Below are positions 36,101-51,100 of a stretch of 64,000 nucleotides of DNA, piece by piece; position 1 is the first letter of the stretch; every line of letters begins with the position of its first letter. The stretch is taken from positions 11,791,795 through 11,855,794 of the forward strand of contig NC_134280.1 of assembly GCF_949628215.1 (NCBI RefSeq), written 5' to 3'. This DNA is from Phalacrocorax aristotelis. Lineage: Eukaryota > Chordata > Aves > Suliformes > Phalacrocoracidae. The translations under genes were made by a program, and so were the position numbers. Below the pieces are notes generated by a model. The model saw only the letters and a list, made by a program, of their open reading frames with translations. It made no database searches and was not told the DNA's origin.

Positions 36101-39100
36101 CCCCCAAAGCATAAAGCTAGGCTGCAAACCAAGTCCTCTGTAATAAGATCCATGCTTTATCTAAACGGTAGAGGGCATGTTTACTCCAAGACAAACAGCT
36201 CAGCATTTTTCAAACACTTCATGGTACTTCTTGTTCACCGTGTTAAAATAAATTATTGACACATTTGCACATGCTGGTAGTGGGGTCAGCAGCATGTTCC
36301 TTGCTTCCTCACTCAAAAAAAAAACCCCAACTTAATGATTCTCAGAAAAAAATGAAATTAATTATAGGGGAGTTAAGCCAACTCTAACTTGTAGGAAAAG
36401 ATCTATCAAAATATCTTTGACTAGGTCAACTTTTACTTTGAGACTTTTGGTGGGGACAAGCTCACAGTGTCACCAGACTCCCCTCCCCCAAAAAAGAAAT
36501 TAACAAGCTAAATTTCTTGATAAAAGGAGCAAATAAGGATCCTGCTACACATGGATAGATACCATGAAAGGGAAAATTGAATTTAAAATGGGAGAATGGT
36601 ATCTGACGAAACATCCCATGGCATCAGACTTTTGGTGGGGATGTGGGATGCCTTCTGGCACCCAGTGTGTATGGATGGGGTCAGCTGCCTTTGAGACTGA
36701 CGGAGAAGCCACAAGGGATGCTGACTGTTCTACATGCCTCCGCGCAAAGCAGAAGTCCTCTTGCCCTCAGCACGCCCTTGCTGAGAGGCCCTAATGGCTG
36801 GTATGCTTCAAGAGCTGTAGCTGTGGGGTGTCTCTGGTACTCCAAGCACCATGTTGTAGCACTCTACCCCCTTCTGCAGATGAAGTAGGTCTCTTCCTCC
36901 TCTTCCAAAAGCTAAACCACAGCACCTGCGCTGCCAGCTCAGGCTATGTCACACCTGATGAGCCACGTTCCTACTTGGTCTCAGCAATGCCTGCCCACTC
37001 AGGGCAGCAGGACAGCCCACGGGCAGAAGGGCAGTGGTGTCGCCCATGGAGGCCACTCCATGGACATATGGGCGGTTCTCAGGATTGTACTTGTTCACAA
37101 TGTGATAACAGTCCAGGAAAGGCTTTCTTATCAGTATTGTACAAGATCTCACAAAGACAGTATGTTAGATCTGCTCTGGAGATGGACAGCTCAAGGCAGG
37201 GCGTGAAGGCATTTGGCGAAAGCACTTGGGAATTCTTGGCCTGAGCTGAGTGCTGACTTGGAGCCAATGCTGTATCCACTGAACCATTACTTACTCAACC
37301 ATTTGGACTGTGGGGTTGCTAACACAATATTCTTCCCTACAGTATGTATCCTAGTTCTTATCTTGCTCTAAATGCCTCTGAGTACTTCTTAACATGCTAA
37401 AGTGTCGTAACTGGAAAAAAAAAAAAAAAGATTATGAAACCCAGCTTACATACCGTGGCAATAGCCAAGCTCACTAATCTAATGATGGCACTTCCACTGA
37501 CTCAGGGTGGGCCGCGACTTCATCCCTTCTTTGCACAGCTAAGAAACTGGAACAAACGTTAGACACTTGGTGACAACTGTGTGTTGGTCAGGATTACTTG
37601 TAACACAGTGCAGGCTGGAGTCACGCTGGGCGAAACAAGATGTCTGGAGCCATCAGATCCCTACATGTGAGGTCCACCCCAAAGCCTTGAAGGGCTGCTG
37701 CTGAATTAAGTGAGGTTTAGGTCAGTAAGGTCTTCTGACTGCTGAAAGGACAGTCACTTAGACAAGAGAGGTAGCCTGATGGCATCTGCGCAGCTGACTT
37801 ATGACCCTGTCAGCAACAGCGAAACCTCATGAGATGTTACAACACAGAAATGTAGGACAATTAGTTGTGTCATTGTCCAGGACCCCAGACTTGGGTGTGG
37901 ACAATATTTACTGATTCACAAGGGCATACACCTTCTACCCAGAAGCAGAGCTGCCTGTCCCTGTACAATTAGCTACAGACATGTGGAAAGGGAGTCGCTG
38001 ATCTTCCTTAAATACAGGTTACTCCTATCCCTCACATGGCTACACAGGCGCCTTAAGTGCCTGCTCCTATACTCACATGCCTAACAGGTGAGTTTGCTCC
38101 GTCTGTTTTGTGAACCAACAGTGCAAGGCAGAAAACGGGGGGGGGGGGGGGGGGGGGGGGGGCGGGGAATTGCTTCCATCCTTGTGAGCTTTCATTACTT
38201 ATTAATAAAGAGAAAATAAACAGCCACCAAGAGATACTATTTCTATTCATCATTACAATGAATGGAAAGTTCTCCAGGACCAGCATGTCCCTGTGTAGGC
38301 AAAAACACAGGAATAACATTTTAGCTCTTTTAAACAGTCACCCAGTATTTAAGTTTCCTGCTCTCACTATGTATGTTCATCACATTTCTTTCTTTTTATG
38401 TTTCCCCTTGAAACAAAACAAAGCCAAAGCGCTTCAGAAATCTGGAATCTACTGCACAGATTTGTAGTCTAGTGGTATTTTATAAACAGCGAGCAAAGCT
38501 GAAAGACCACAGTAGCTGTGGGACATCATGGACACTACGGCCAGCTTACCAACCTCTTGAGCAGGGAGTAGGCTGGAAGTAAATTGCACTGACATTTCCA
38601 AGTAATTAATAGGGCTGCTTTGTATTTAGAGGCTGCTGTCTCTGTTCCAGCACTGGGTGCATGTTCTCATGCATGATGAGAGGAAGAGGGATATCAGGGG
38701 TGACAGTCCTATAAGAGAAGCCAGGTGACTTGCCCTGTTATTACATGACTGTAGTAACAGCTACAGACAACCCCTCCTTAATGACACAGGTAGGGCCTCA
38801 TGCACCTTTAAATGTTGATGGCCAGGACACAGCTCTCCTACCAACTCTCCCAGTGTCTATAAAATTGGTCATGAGCTGTGCCAGGTGTGAGGACAAGGTC
38901 TTCCTTCTCCTTGGGCAGCCAAGTCTCCAGCTCACCTGGGAGCTCACCAGCAGCTCCGCTGGGATGTACCATGCTGAGTAGGGAAAGGAAAACCAGGTGA
39001 ACTACTGATTTTCAGTGCACACACAGGTCGAGGTGGAGGGGTAGCACAGCTGTTTAAGAATTATTTAAGCCTAAAACACAAAGCCTAAAAGACCCAGTGA

Positions 39101-42100
39101 AGAGCCCTCAACCAGGATCTGGCAGAGGAAGAAGCTTGCCTTGCCTCCATTTTAATGAGAAAATACTTTAGCTCCCAAGGCCTTAATATAGTCCATTTCT
39201 CAACATGGTTGAAAAGGAGCATGAAAACACTCATAATAAAGGGAAAGGGAGAACAACTGTGCCTTCCAGTAGCGAATACCCCAGATCTTTACAGACTAGA
39301 CTTCCCCATGGCTGCTTCTAGGGCTGTTTCCCTCATCAGCATTTTAGCAACCTGCCCTTGCTCTGCTCCTTCTGGATGACTTTGTTTCATTTATTGGCAA
39401 TCCCTCCCCCGTGACATTTGTTAGCTGGGCCACCGAGCTGACTGCACTCACTCTAGGCTGCAGATGTACTAAAACCAGCACAAGGTGAGGGCTGTGCTGC
39501 TCCTTGCAGGGCAGTGTCACCTTAGGTTGGTGTTAAGTCACGCCCAAAATTGAACTCCCTCTGCCATTTTAAATATTTGCTCAGCCCCAGAGAGTTTTGC
39601 TCAGAGGCAGACTTGAGCTTTCCAAGCCATGAGGAACATTGTGGCTCCTGCGGACTGCAGTGCAGTGCAGTGACACTGTTGCCTCTGGTAAGTGACCTGG
39701 AAGATGCAGGACAGGGTTTCTGAGTGTAAATCAAGTCACATACCAGGCACATAGTTACTCCCCAAGTAGCAACTTCATACCACAGCCAAGACTTCAAATT
39801 AGTGTCTTTTGGTTTAAATAGAAAGGGTTACCCCTTGAACTGAGGAGCAGGCAAGAACAGTAGACTGTACTGTGGCTATAAAACCAAATCAAACAAACAA
39901 AAAACCCCACGGGAACATGCCAGAACTGACTAGCAATGCTGACAGTGTAAGGACTCCACTGACAATTTTAAAACATCTGGTTTTCGTCCTATTGAGCAAA
40001 ATCAAAACACAGAAATCCTCTGCAAAAAACCCAGTAATTCTCACCCAGCTCTGCACATTATGCCTGTATCTCAGCCACGTTTTACTCCACAGGGCAATTT
40101 CCAATGATCTAAAGCTTACACAGACTTATGTGCTACATCTAGGCACCACCTTATAACAAATACATATACTTGTTGTTACCTGTGATTGGCAAAATGCTCT
40201 TTGAAAATGCAAACACACTCCTGAGAATAATGCAGCTTTAGCGGTAAGCACCATTCAATCTCCAGGATGTCAGCTGGGTCAAAAGCTTTCCTTTAGTACA
40301 CATCCTCTTCTCAAAGATGTGTTTATTGACGCCAACACAATCAAAATAAAAGAGACCCTTCAGGTTAATAGCCGAGATGGTGCATCTCAGTACACTTATC
40401 CCTCTTTTTTTTTTTTCCTCCAGGAGGAAGAGCAGCTTTCTTTCGCAGGATGTTTATAGTGCAGCCTGGCTGACAGCATCCCAGAGATCTCCTAGGACAT
40501 GCAGATATCCTTGTTCTCAATGACCTGCCCTGTCATCTCCACAAACCACTTATGTCTCTCTGCCCCTTGTCTTTGCCTGTTTCAGTAGGAAGCTCTTTCA
40601 GCCGTGGTACAACATATACAAATGCTTGGTGCAGTCACAATACACAGAAAAAAATGGGTCCTGCAAGTTATTAATTGAGGAGAATCAGATATATAACTCT
40701 TAGGATTTTAAGCTCCTTCAGGTTCTCTCAACAAGGCATGTCTTGGTCAATCCACTAGAATTGGTGGTTTCACACTTGTGTGATGCATCACAGGTTGCAT
40801 CCACCTATCTGCATCAGCCTTGTCTGTGACAGGTATACATTAATGCAACCAGTTTTACCATTCTCTTTCAGTACCTTATAGAAATGCAGTTTCCCACTCT
40901 ACTAGGAGAAAAAAGAGACATTGTCTTTTCTGATCTCCTAGGTAAAGCACTAGTTGTATTTGCTCCAGTGATTTATAACACAAGCCTGACTAGCAGCTCA
41001 GCACGTATTGCCAGGGCAAGGGGTGTTTGTAATATAGAAAGCTGCTATGTTTATCGGCAGTTGACATGCATGGCATGCATTATCTCATTGAATGAAGTCC
41101 CGGGTGGGAAACAGTGACTGAGGGTGGCTATGTGAGCCTCCAGCTCAGCAGGAGCTTGATCCTCAGCTTCCTCCACTGCTCCCATCACAATGGCAGCTCA
41201 AGCTCCAGTTCACCGCTTGGCAAAACCAGAACTGGTGTTTTGTGTGACTCACACTTCATTGGCACATATGTCCATGAGTGATACAGACCCACCAGCTCCC
41301 CTTTCAGCAAAGGCATTTCAAAATGGGCACATGTTCTTGGAAAAAAAATAATCACAAGGATAATTGTCTCTACCTCCATGCTAGTATTGGGGTCAAGGTC
41401 ATCACACTCTGATTCCTCTGAGCTGTTTGTCTCCTTGTTTGGCAGCATGAAGAGGAAGAAAGAGAACAAGAGATTAGAAGAAAGATTGGTTAGACAGAGC
41501 AGAGCCGTACAGGAGTTATGAGCAGCATGGAAATGGGTAACAGTACAGAAAATGCTCTAAAAAACCAAACAGAAAACAAAATGACAACAAAAAAGGGGAA
41601 GCAAAGGCAAAGACATGCTTTTGCCAAAGAAGAGGCAGTGATTCTGCAAGATGTTTGGGTAGTAAACACAGCGAGGAAGCAACAGGAGGAAGAACTGTGG
41701 CCACCATGCTGGAACAACTGCTTCCCTCAGGCCCAGTCCTTCCCCGGCTGAGTGCAGGGCTGCAGGGTGGCTGCGCAGTGGGTGCGACGGGCGCCCGGGT
41801 TGCAGTGGCAGGCTTCCTCCCTTTGCACATGCCATGGCTATTTCACTAGGCTTACAAGACAGAAAGCCTCTGCAAAGGAAAACACTTAATCATGGGCTAT
41901 TCCTGGAGAGGGGTGGATCCAAAGGACATGCTCAAGTGCTTTCCTGAATCAAGGCTGGGCTTTGGTTGTGACAAAATCACAACAAGTGTTTGCTTGCCTC
42001 TGTTGGGAGGGAAAGCCCCAGATTAGTCCTGAGCAGGCCTCATGGTCGGTTTATAGGGATGGATCCTCTGAATTGGAGCACAGTAGTCAGGCACCCAGAG

Positions 42101-45100
42101 CAGAAGATGGAGCTTAACCCCACAGTTCTCAACCTTTTCCATACTGGGAGATCTCAGAGAGAGAGAGACAGACACAGACACACACACAGACACACACACA
42201 CACAGACATACACGAGACCCTCTCCTGGCAAGACAGAGTCAGCATCCCTGCCCTGTCTGATAATATGGAAAGAAAAAGAACATTGAGACCATCTCCCCAG
42301 ACCAAAAATCTTAAGCATCTCAAGGTTGAGAACCCCTTATCTTAAGATGTGCAGAAATATTGGCCTAAAGAAAACTCATCAACTTCAGCAAGGCCATTGG
42401 CTCACCCAGTGGCTTTCTCACTGCTGCAGCTGCTCCGATGGAGCTGCAGGTTGGGCTAGATCAGAGGTCAGTAAATCATTATTGTCCCAATTTTAAGAAC
42501 AGTTATGTATATAGTTGGTCTTTTTAATGAAGATTACTTACTTGCATTTGGGATGCCAGGAAAAAGAAAACGAAAAACAAAGGCTGCATTTTATCTTGCA
42601 TGCAAAAATCCTGCTAAAATGGATACTACAAAAAAGAAAAAAAAGATAACTGAAGTGGAAAAAAAACCAAAAAACAAACCCAAAATCGCTGCTCCCTCCC
42701 TCTCTCAGGAGAGGATGCTATAGGGGGTGAAAAGGATGGGAAGCAGGAGAGCAGCACACAGCTTTCAGATGGCCTTACTCACTTTAACAGAGACTTTGTT
42801 CCCCAGAATATCCTTGGATTTACGTGGCCCATTGGCTTCATTTTTGCCACTGCTCTCCTTTTCCGCCCGCTTTCTCATGCGCAGGGTATGCCATGAACAT
42901 GACTTCCTGTTGTACCAAAAAACGCAGAAATCAAATGGCAAATCATAGCAGGAAGGAAGGATTTGGAAAGGGGAACCAGCATCCACACTTGCGATTACTG
43001 CAGTTCCCTAGAAGGTGAAAGCCACTGGCAGTAGGCCTATCTCAATCTGAGCAATGAGAGTTGAAGTTAAAAACCAAACCAAACAGCTCTGCGAAGCAGA
43101 TGTTGTGCCACACTTGCTGTTTAAATGCATGGAGCAGGAAAAAAATGCCCATGATAGAAGCAGGCAACTAGAACTTGGTCATCTGGTTGCAGGGACTTTG
43201 TCTTGCATTGCCACAAATCAGAATTTATTTTATTTTTGCCATACTTAAAAGGTCAATTCAGTCCTCAGCCTTGTTGGTTAAAAGCAGTGAAACAAATGTA
43301 AATACAGGAGAACGGTCTTAATAGATTACTCAGTAGAGCAAATAAAACAAAATAAAGAAAGTCAAGGTGTTGCTCCCTACATGTTGCTCAGAACATGAAT
43401 AGCTCAACAAATAGGAGCTACATCATTAACTTTCCACGAGATAACTGATTTCCTAGAATCCTCTGCCTCTCAAGACCAAGAATTTCCCATTTGATTTTGC
43501 CAATCCAGTTAGAGAGGACATCAGTCAGTCCATGGTTTTTAGCTAGCATCACAGCAGGCACGATTTCCAGTACACTTTTCACCCCTCATTACTGCTTCTG
43601 TGACCTTACTCTTGGGGGGGGGGGGGGGGGAAAGACCATGTCACCCTTTGTAAGAGCAATGCCGTGTTGACAACAGAAATTGCATATCAAAGCAGACGTA
43701 ATCAAATTAAGAAAAAACCAAAACAGTTCTTAATATGGATTTCAATTGGTTTAAATAGTGGACAGGTTGGGGAGGATTTGGGAAGGGGTATGTTGTCCAA
43801 AGCAGAAAGCTCTCAAAACAGCAGTGTGATGAGCTGGGATCCAGGTTGAAAGCATCTGCCCACCTTTAAGTCATGCAAATTTGATTTGCATGTTTAAGCC
43901 CAATGTTTGGCACATGTCCCGTCTACAGTACCTTGATACATTTTACAAAGCAAGTTGCATGTAATCCAACGATCACCTACGATGCCAATAAAATGCAGTA
44001 TGTTAGCAAAGTAGGACTCAAAGGATGCCCCACACAGACGACGCTCCCCCATAAACAGTGCGTCTGATTCTTAAGCGTTTTTTGGTTATACTTCAGCACC
44101 TGATGGGAGCTGTACAATGGCTCAAATTAAAGGAAAAAGTAAACTAACAGCCTCCCACCATCTGGCTGCCACCGACACAAGACTGAACTGGGTCATATTG
44201 ACTGTTTTTGCAACCAGGATTAGTGTCTCCACTGCCAACAGCTGGCATGGGCAGTCATGTTTGAGCACAAGGAGCACCAGAGCACCCTGCACTTCTCAGC
44301 TGGACAGTAAGTACTGTCTGATATTTGGGCATCTCTGGAGAAGGCCCACATTAGATGTGCAGAGCAGGGGAAGTTATCCAACACTTCAGGACTGTTACGT
44401 TTTTCTTTTTAGGATATGGTAAGAGTCAAGGACATGGCTGATGGACTCCCTGACCTATCGGTGAATAATACATGGTGACAACACTACTGGATTGACCACA
44501 TATTTTGTGCACAGTATTTGTCAACAGAAGAAACAGTTTTATTACTCAAACTAATTAGTCAATATGATCTGGCAGACTAGACAGGGCTGAAGATAATAGC
44601 TGCTCCAGGTCGTTTTATACCCACAGGACTTCTATTATTCAAGCAACTTTTTGGTTTCAGGGTTGTTTTAGCTGTTTGAGTCTGAAAACATGTTTTAAGG
44701 CTTTAAATCTCACTGCAGTGAGAAAGAGAGAAATGCAATGCATGCATCTTTCAATTTTGTTACACCTTCCTGGCTGCAATTCATATGACTACATAATTTG
44801 ATGCAGAATTTGACTGTACAGCTGCCATGAAATTGGAGTCTTTACCAGGAGCCTGGTGCCATGGATGAATGTAAGGGCGTGTGGTTGCATATCATAGTTA
44901 GAGAGGAACCTGGGAATGGCCGTGGCAGATGTGCAAGAGACATGCTTAGCAATTCCTTTGGCTTGACATGCAATTCATAGTAGCATTCATTACTGACTGA
45001 CAGGTAAAGTCATTTCTCTTAACTGAAACTGCAGCAGAGTTCAAATTATTATTTTTAGTGAATCTGTTGCAAAATTTTTCCTCGTGTTCAATTCTGCGCC

Positions 45101-48100
45101 TCGAGGTACTCATGTAAGGTTACACAATTTGTAGCATACATCATGCATTACCATCTAGTCATTTTAGATGTTAAAAGAAATCAACAGGTATTACTGAAAA
45201 GAGGGTTGTACCTTCTGTATTTAATACCAAAAAACCACTTTCTTGCATTAGTCATTTCAGACTGACAAATTTCTAAAAATCAGAAAAGAAAAATATATAT
45301 CTACACATTTGTTAAATAAACAATAAAATGTTATAAACAGAAAAAAAAACGAAAACCAAAAAAGGGTCAAACTAGTTCTTTTACCTCATTAAAACATGCT
45401 CATGGTGAAAATTTTATTTTACATATTTAAAATAGTACATTTAAAATTAGTTACATTACAGGTACAATGATGGACATTGCGACTATCCATTATATTGCAC
45501 AACCTGACTTCATCAATATGAGTTTGTTTCTTTTCTTTTTTTTTTTTTAAATAGTGCAAAATACTTTATACAGGAATGTACTTGGATGGGGGTCTTGCGA
45601 ACAGAAAAATATATTACAAAAGTTACTGCGAACAGAAAACAAAACAAAACACAAAATAAAAAAAAAGATACAAGCTGTACAAGGAAATTGCCATAGACAA
45701 CAAAATCTCTCCTCCTTGAGAAGTGAACCTCAGTCCAACACAGGGCCTGGATTTTTTTGTGGGGTTTTTTTTGCTAGATGCTGTTATAACCAATATATAG
45801 ATTAGTAACTTAATACAACATAAATATAAGTCCAGTCCAAGCAGGTCCATGTTGGTGTAAAATGGTGTAATGTAAAACATATCTTTAACCGCCTATGGTT
45901 TTATTTCTCTCCAAAATACAAACAAAACCCCACAAAATGAAAATAGGCAAAACCCGAGCTATCCACCATGGCTGCCCGACGCTGTGGATTGACCACTCAG
46001 CTTGTTCCAATGGCACTGTAGATAAAAATCAGCAGGAATTCCCTACCATTTGGATTTGTTTATTTTTATTTTTTTTTCCTCAAAAAATCCACATAGTGCT
46101 CCCAGCGAAGCCAACATGGCACTTACTTGATGCTTCCGTCGCTATTATCTGTAGTGGATTTAGTGAGGGGAGCCAAGATATTGCCGGGGATCCATCCTTC
46201 AGCGGCCGGAGAGTGGTCGTTTGCAGGCTGGTACACCAGGAACATGTTCTGCTGGTTGACAGCAAGGATCTGAACCACCTCTCCTTGATTCACACAGATC
46301 TCATCCTCCTTCAGTGCATAGTAATCTTTAACCACCACCATGGAAGAGGTCCCATTGCACCCTCCCAAATCAGTCTGTGAAAACGGACACAACAGAAACC
46401 GGTGAGCAGGCAGCGCTGAGGAACCTGCCTTTTCCAGCAGCAATCCCACCACTTCATTTCCAGTCTAACTGTACCAGGGAAAAAGATACAAACCACTTGA
46501 AGTTCACATTGGTAGAAAAGGATTTTAAGGATCTGAAAGGTGGCAGTAATGTGATATGAACCAGCTTCCTTTTTCATACTAGATTTCACAGATGCTAGTG
46601 CATCAGTGCCCCAGCCATGTTCTCTTTTCTATGGTTTTACAGATGAAAGATCTGTGCTGAGCCAAATGTGGGGAGAGACCAACAAAGGCTCAACATTAGA
46701 AACTGAAAGAATACTTACACATCTCATGATCCTAAATAAAGGTCTTATTGGAAAGCGGCTTTGGTCAACCACACCCAGCAGCGGGGTCCAAACACCACTG
46801 ATGGTTACTGACTCTGGTGGTTTGTGTGCAGTGCACATGCACCCAAACCGGCACCCTGTGAGCTGTTATGTGGGAAGGGTCTAAACTCTTCTATACCATC
46901 AGAATAGGCCTCTTTGGGAATGGGTGGTAATGGATCTTAGAGAAGCCTGAAGATTGCTGCAGCCAGTACTGCAAATGGATGTTGAGTTCACCAGGTCTGC
47001 ACAGTGCCCTGAAAAACACTGGGATCAGGGCTCTGGGCTCCAGGGTCAGGCTCTGTCTCAATTGCCCGGCTGAAGTACCACCTATCTGGATGCCAGAGCT
47101 TTCACGGTCTCTGTTTAATGCCAATTCACTTTTTATACCATTGCTTCAGTACGTTGATTCCTGTTGAGCTGATTAGCTGATTATTAAAGCTAACTTCACA
47201 GATCATCTACGGTATAAGAAATGGGCTATGAGATCATGTTTTATCAGATGAGCTCAGTACCTTGCTTTGTTCATACTTGTCTCCAGGCTGTGAGTGTTCA
47301 TACCCTGTGCTGCCATTGGAGGTAGATATCTTCAGGGGTGGGAGAGATGGGTTACGACTTGTAGCCTTCAAAGGCTTCTCAGACCCTACTGGAACAGAAG
47401 AATAGGGTCTGCTGTTGGGCTGAGGGACCCTACCAGCCTGGGGCCTCAGCACTGCTGAGCTACTTTCTTTGCGTTGGTACTCTATGGGAGACTGCAGCGC
47501 TGCAAAAGAAGAAAAGAATTAGCTATATTCTTTCAATGACATTGAAAAGGGCTGCAGACAGTGAGTGTGTGGGGTGATTCAATCAGAACACACACAAAAG
47601 TTGCAAACCAAACAGGAACAGGAGATGCCATCCATGAAAGCACACGGTGCGTACATGGCTGGACAGGATGCAAACATTTTACATTGCACTGCGCATGAAC
47701 TGAACACAGCACTCCATGCTACTGCAAAGAACAGCTTCTCTAACCAACACAGTGGGCTATTGCCATTCATAGAATACATGATAGCATTAATATGCACAAA
47801 TTAATCACCTCCTGTAGTCAAAATAAATGAAAGCCTGAATAAGAGATGCACAGCTCATTTACAGTGAATTCTGCTATCATCAGAAAACACAGGTCAAGAC
47901 CCATAAGTCTCATTTGTGTATTCCCAAGAGAGTGTGCCTACTAAATACTCTCCAGGCATGATGCACTGCAACTTGGTTCTCTGTGTGCTTTCTATATTAA
48001 CTACTTTGGTTCAAGGAAACCGTTGGAAATGACCAGCAAGTGAGGAAGTATAGGTGGCATGAAGACATTAATCCCAGCAGTCCAGACCTCTCCAGAAAAT

Positions 48101-51100
48101 ACCCACAAGCAACATTGAACGGCTTCATCAGCCTTAAAAAAAGGTCTCCTTGTGAGAGTGAACACTTCATAGCCATGGAGAGAGCTTACAGTGGGAAAAG
48201 GAAGGATAAAAATGCCAGATGGTAAAGAAATAAAGAATTTGTTATGTTTGGAGGAGAAGGGATCAGGGCTGGGACTCATAGTGAATGGGAAAGGAACAGA
48301 TTTGCTAGGCTCAGACTACCATCCCCAGACCTATACGTTTGGTTTTTGCATGTCATGTGGCTTTAATGGATGATTTATAGTCAGTTAATACTGTGTACAT
48401 GCACCAGACTAGACCTACTGGAATGCTGAGAGACTAGTCTAGCAAGAGGCAGACAGAGGACGTAATGTCACAGCATCAGCCCAACCAGGGAACCACAACA
48501 GAAAGAATGTCTTTCGCAACAAGAGGAAAAGGGAAGAAACAGAAAGGCTTAGCACCACACAGCACACTCTCTAGCATTCCCCTTCCTTAGAAGCAGGACT
48601 ACTCCAACAAGAAATCACTTAATACTAAAGAACAAGGCACTAAAAAAAAAAAATAAATCAAGGAGGATGCCAGATCACCATTTTCTTCAAAAGGACACAA
48701 ACATAGACCTGTAGCAATCTGGAAGACTACTTGGCTCCAAAACCTACACACCTACACAGTGACCTTTGTCACAGAAGTGATTTGTATTTATGCCACAGTG
48801 ACTACCAGTTTCACTCGCTTACCTCAATTGCAGCTGAAAAGGATTTAGTCCTGCTGCAGATCAGCCATTGAGGAGAAGGAAGATTGGGGAGAACTTTGAC
48901 AGTAATTTTTGAAAGTGACTGACATTTTTCTAGTATATACAGTAGATTAGGCTGCAAGGTCTTTAGCAGTAAGACCCGAATGAATATTTATCAATCTATC
49001 TCCAATTTATCCTACTCAGTGCTTTTAAAGGATATTTAGTTGAATGTCCGCTTGTGACTACTAATTCCACCGTTAACTATCACAGCGATGCCTGGCTTCC
49101 AGCCTCCCGTCTAACATCTGTTAATACTCTTACGGGCTTCCGGCAAAAATCAGTGTCTGCGTACTTGCATGCTCTGTCTTTCTCTCTCAGCCCCTGCCCC
49201 AAACATGATAGAAAAATAGGTACAGATCAATATCATTTTCCTTATGAAATATATCCATCAGTGACATATTTTCTTTACAGCTTGCTTTTTACAGCAAAAT
49301 GAAAGAACAGTCACTATAGCCAATCATGTGGTGCACAGTCTGTTTCTCAAGCTTAGCAGCTTTTGCTTTTCCAAGGAAAAATAAGAAAAGCTTGAATATT
49401 ACAGTGTAATTGCACCAAGTTTTACATTTATGAACTGTGGATACAAATACTATACTTTTACATAGCCCCGTACTCTTTAGGCCTTCCCTGTTCTGAGAAA
49501 ATCAGAGACAGCTTGGGCAAGAACTCACAGGGAACATTTTGTTATTAAGTTTACACAGCATTGGCTCAGTGTGGATTTAATATGATTTTAAAGACAGAAA
49601 ACATCCGCTTTAATGAAATGCAAAGCTAAAGAACATATTTAAAGATTAGTCAGCCTCAATAAGATTACATCCTAAAAGCCACTTAAATTGTTCTGGACTA
49701 GACTGGACATTGGATACAATATAATTTTCTTGGATCTTATTTATAGGTTTAAAGTAAATCCTTAAGCCCATGTTTTAATATAAATCTATTTTTACTTCTA
49801 GCTTTAGAGATATGGACGATTATGTTCCTAACCCACCAAATTCCTTGCTGGCCTCACAGAAGACAGGGTAAATAGGGGCTATGAAGATGCTTCAATAGAA
49901 AAAGGGGCTCACAGGACAGTAAGTCCTGGAGGATAGGAGGGACTATATACAAAATAAAGCAGTAAGAAACAAACATGTGGAAGGGACAGAAAACCCCTGC
50001 AGAAGTGTCTGTGCAGAGTTCTCACAAGGTTTAAAAAAATTTCTGTAGCTAACCATTACCGGAACTTATTTTTATTCCTATAAGCCCTCACCCAAAGCCA
50101 ACTGCACCAACACAAACTGGCAAGTTTTGTTACCAACTGGTCAAACCGGAGAACTCAGACTGCTCATCTCACCAATCTCTTTAAGGAATCATTTTACAGT
50201 GCTTGTATGAGGCCCTTTGAATTCCAAGTCACAAAAATCCAGTATCAAGTTTTAGAATTACAGGTGAAACAAAATTTCCTTTCTCAGCTCAGTCATAGCT
50301 TTTGAACTGTCACAAAGAGCTTTTGCCTGTAACCCTTTCCTGGTAACTTTTGAAAACTAAAACTAAGCTAAATTAAAATTTAAAAATTACTACAAAACCT
50401 TGATGCTGAAGGAAAGGGAACCTTTGTTTTGATGTGAACTGAAAAAGCCTCTTTAGATACTGCAACAAAAAATCCACAGAGAAAACCAAAACCCAAAATC
50501 GAAAAAGCTAACAGATTGTACCAAGCCAAAATATTTTGATTCAAGCAAGTAAGTTTCCTTATTGAACATGTATTAAGTTTTTAACTATAAAACCCTTTTC
50601 TAATATAAGCTTGATTAAAAAACAAAGCTGTTTTGAAATGAGTGGTACAAACAATTTTGGAAGCTTCCGAAGCAATGATTCCCACTTCGTTGCTTACAAA
50701 TAAACAGAGATGCTATTTTAAAATTTTTCCTCTAGTCATGGTTCCCCCTCTTTCCCTCACCCAAACATGAGAAAGAACAAGGTTAAATTGTTAACAGAAT
50801 TTGATTCCTCTCTACTTTCAAAATCCACACTTTTGGTGATCATGTGTGGGGGTTTTTGGAGGTTTTTGTTTGGCTGGGGTTTTTTTAGAAACACAGCTTT
50901 AATCTGAAATATTATTTCAAACCATCCCAAATCTATTCCTAAAGCAAAGCTGACATTTTGGAAAGGCCCCTGTTCATGCACAGCTCCCACAGTTCCTAGG
51001 AGAAAACAGCACGGATGTTTCCTTGACCTCTCTTTTGTTTTTTGTTGAAAGCAGCTGCTGCCCTGCAGAGTCTGGATGTGTAGGGGGATGGATGGGGAGG

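Noticed and set aside
42129-42323. Cys-Val repeat peptide on the minus strand
   Set aside because: It is simply the translated CA microsatellite.
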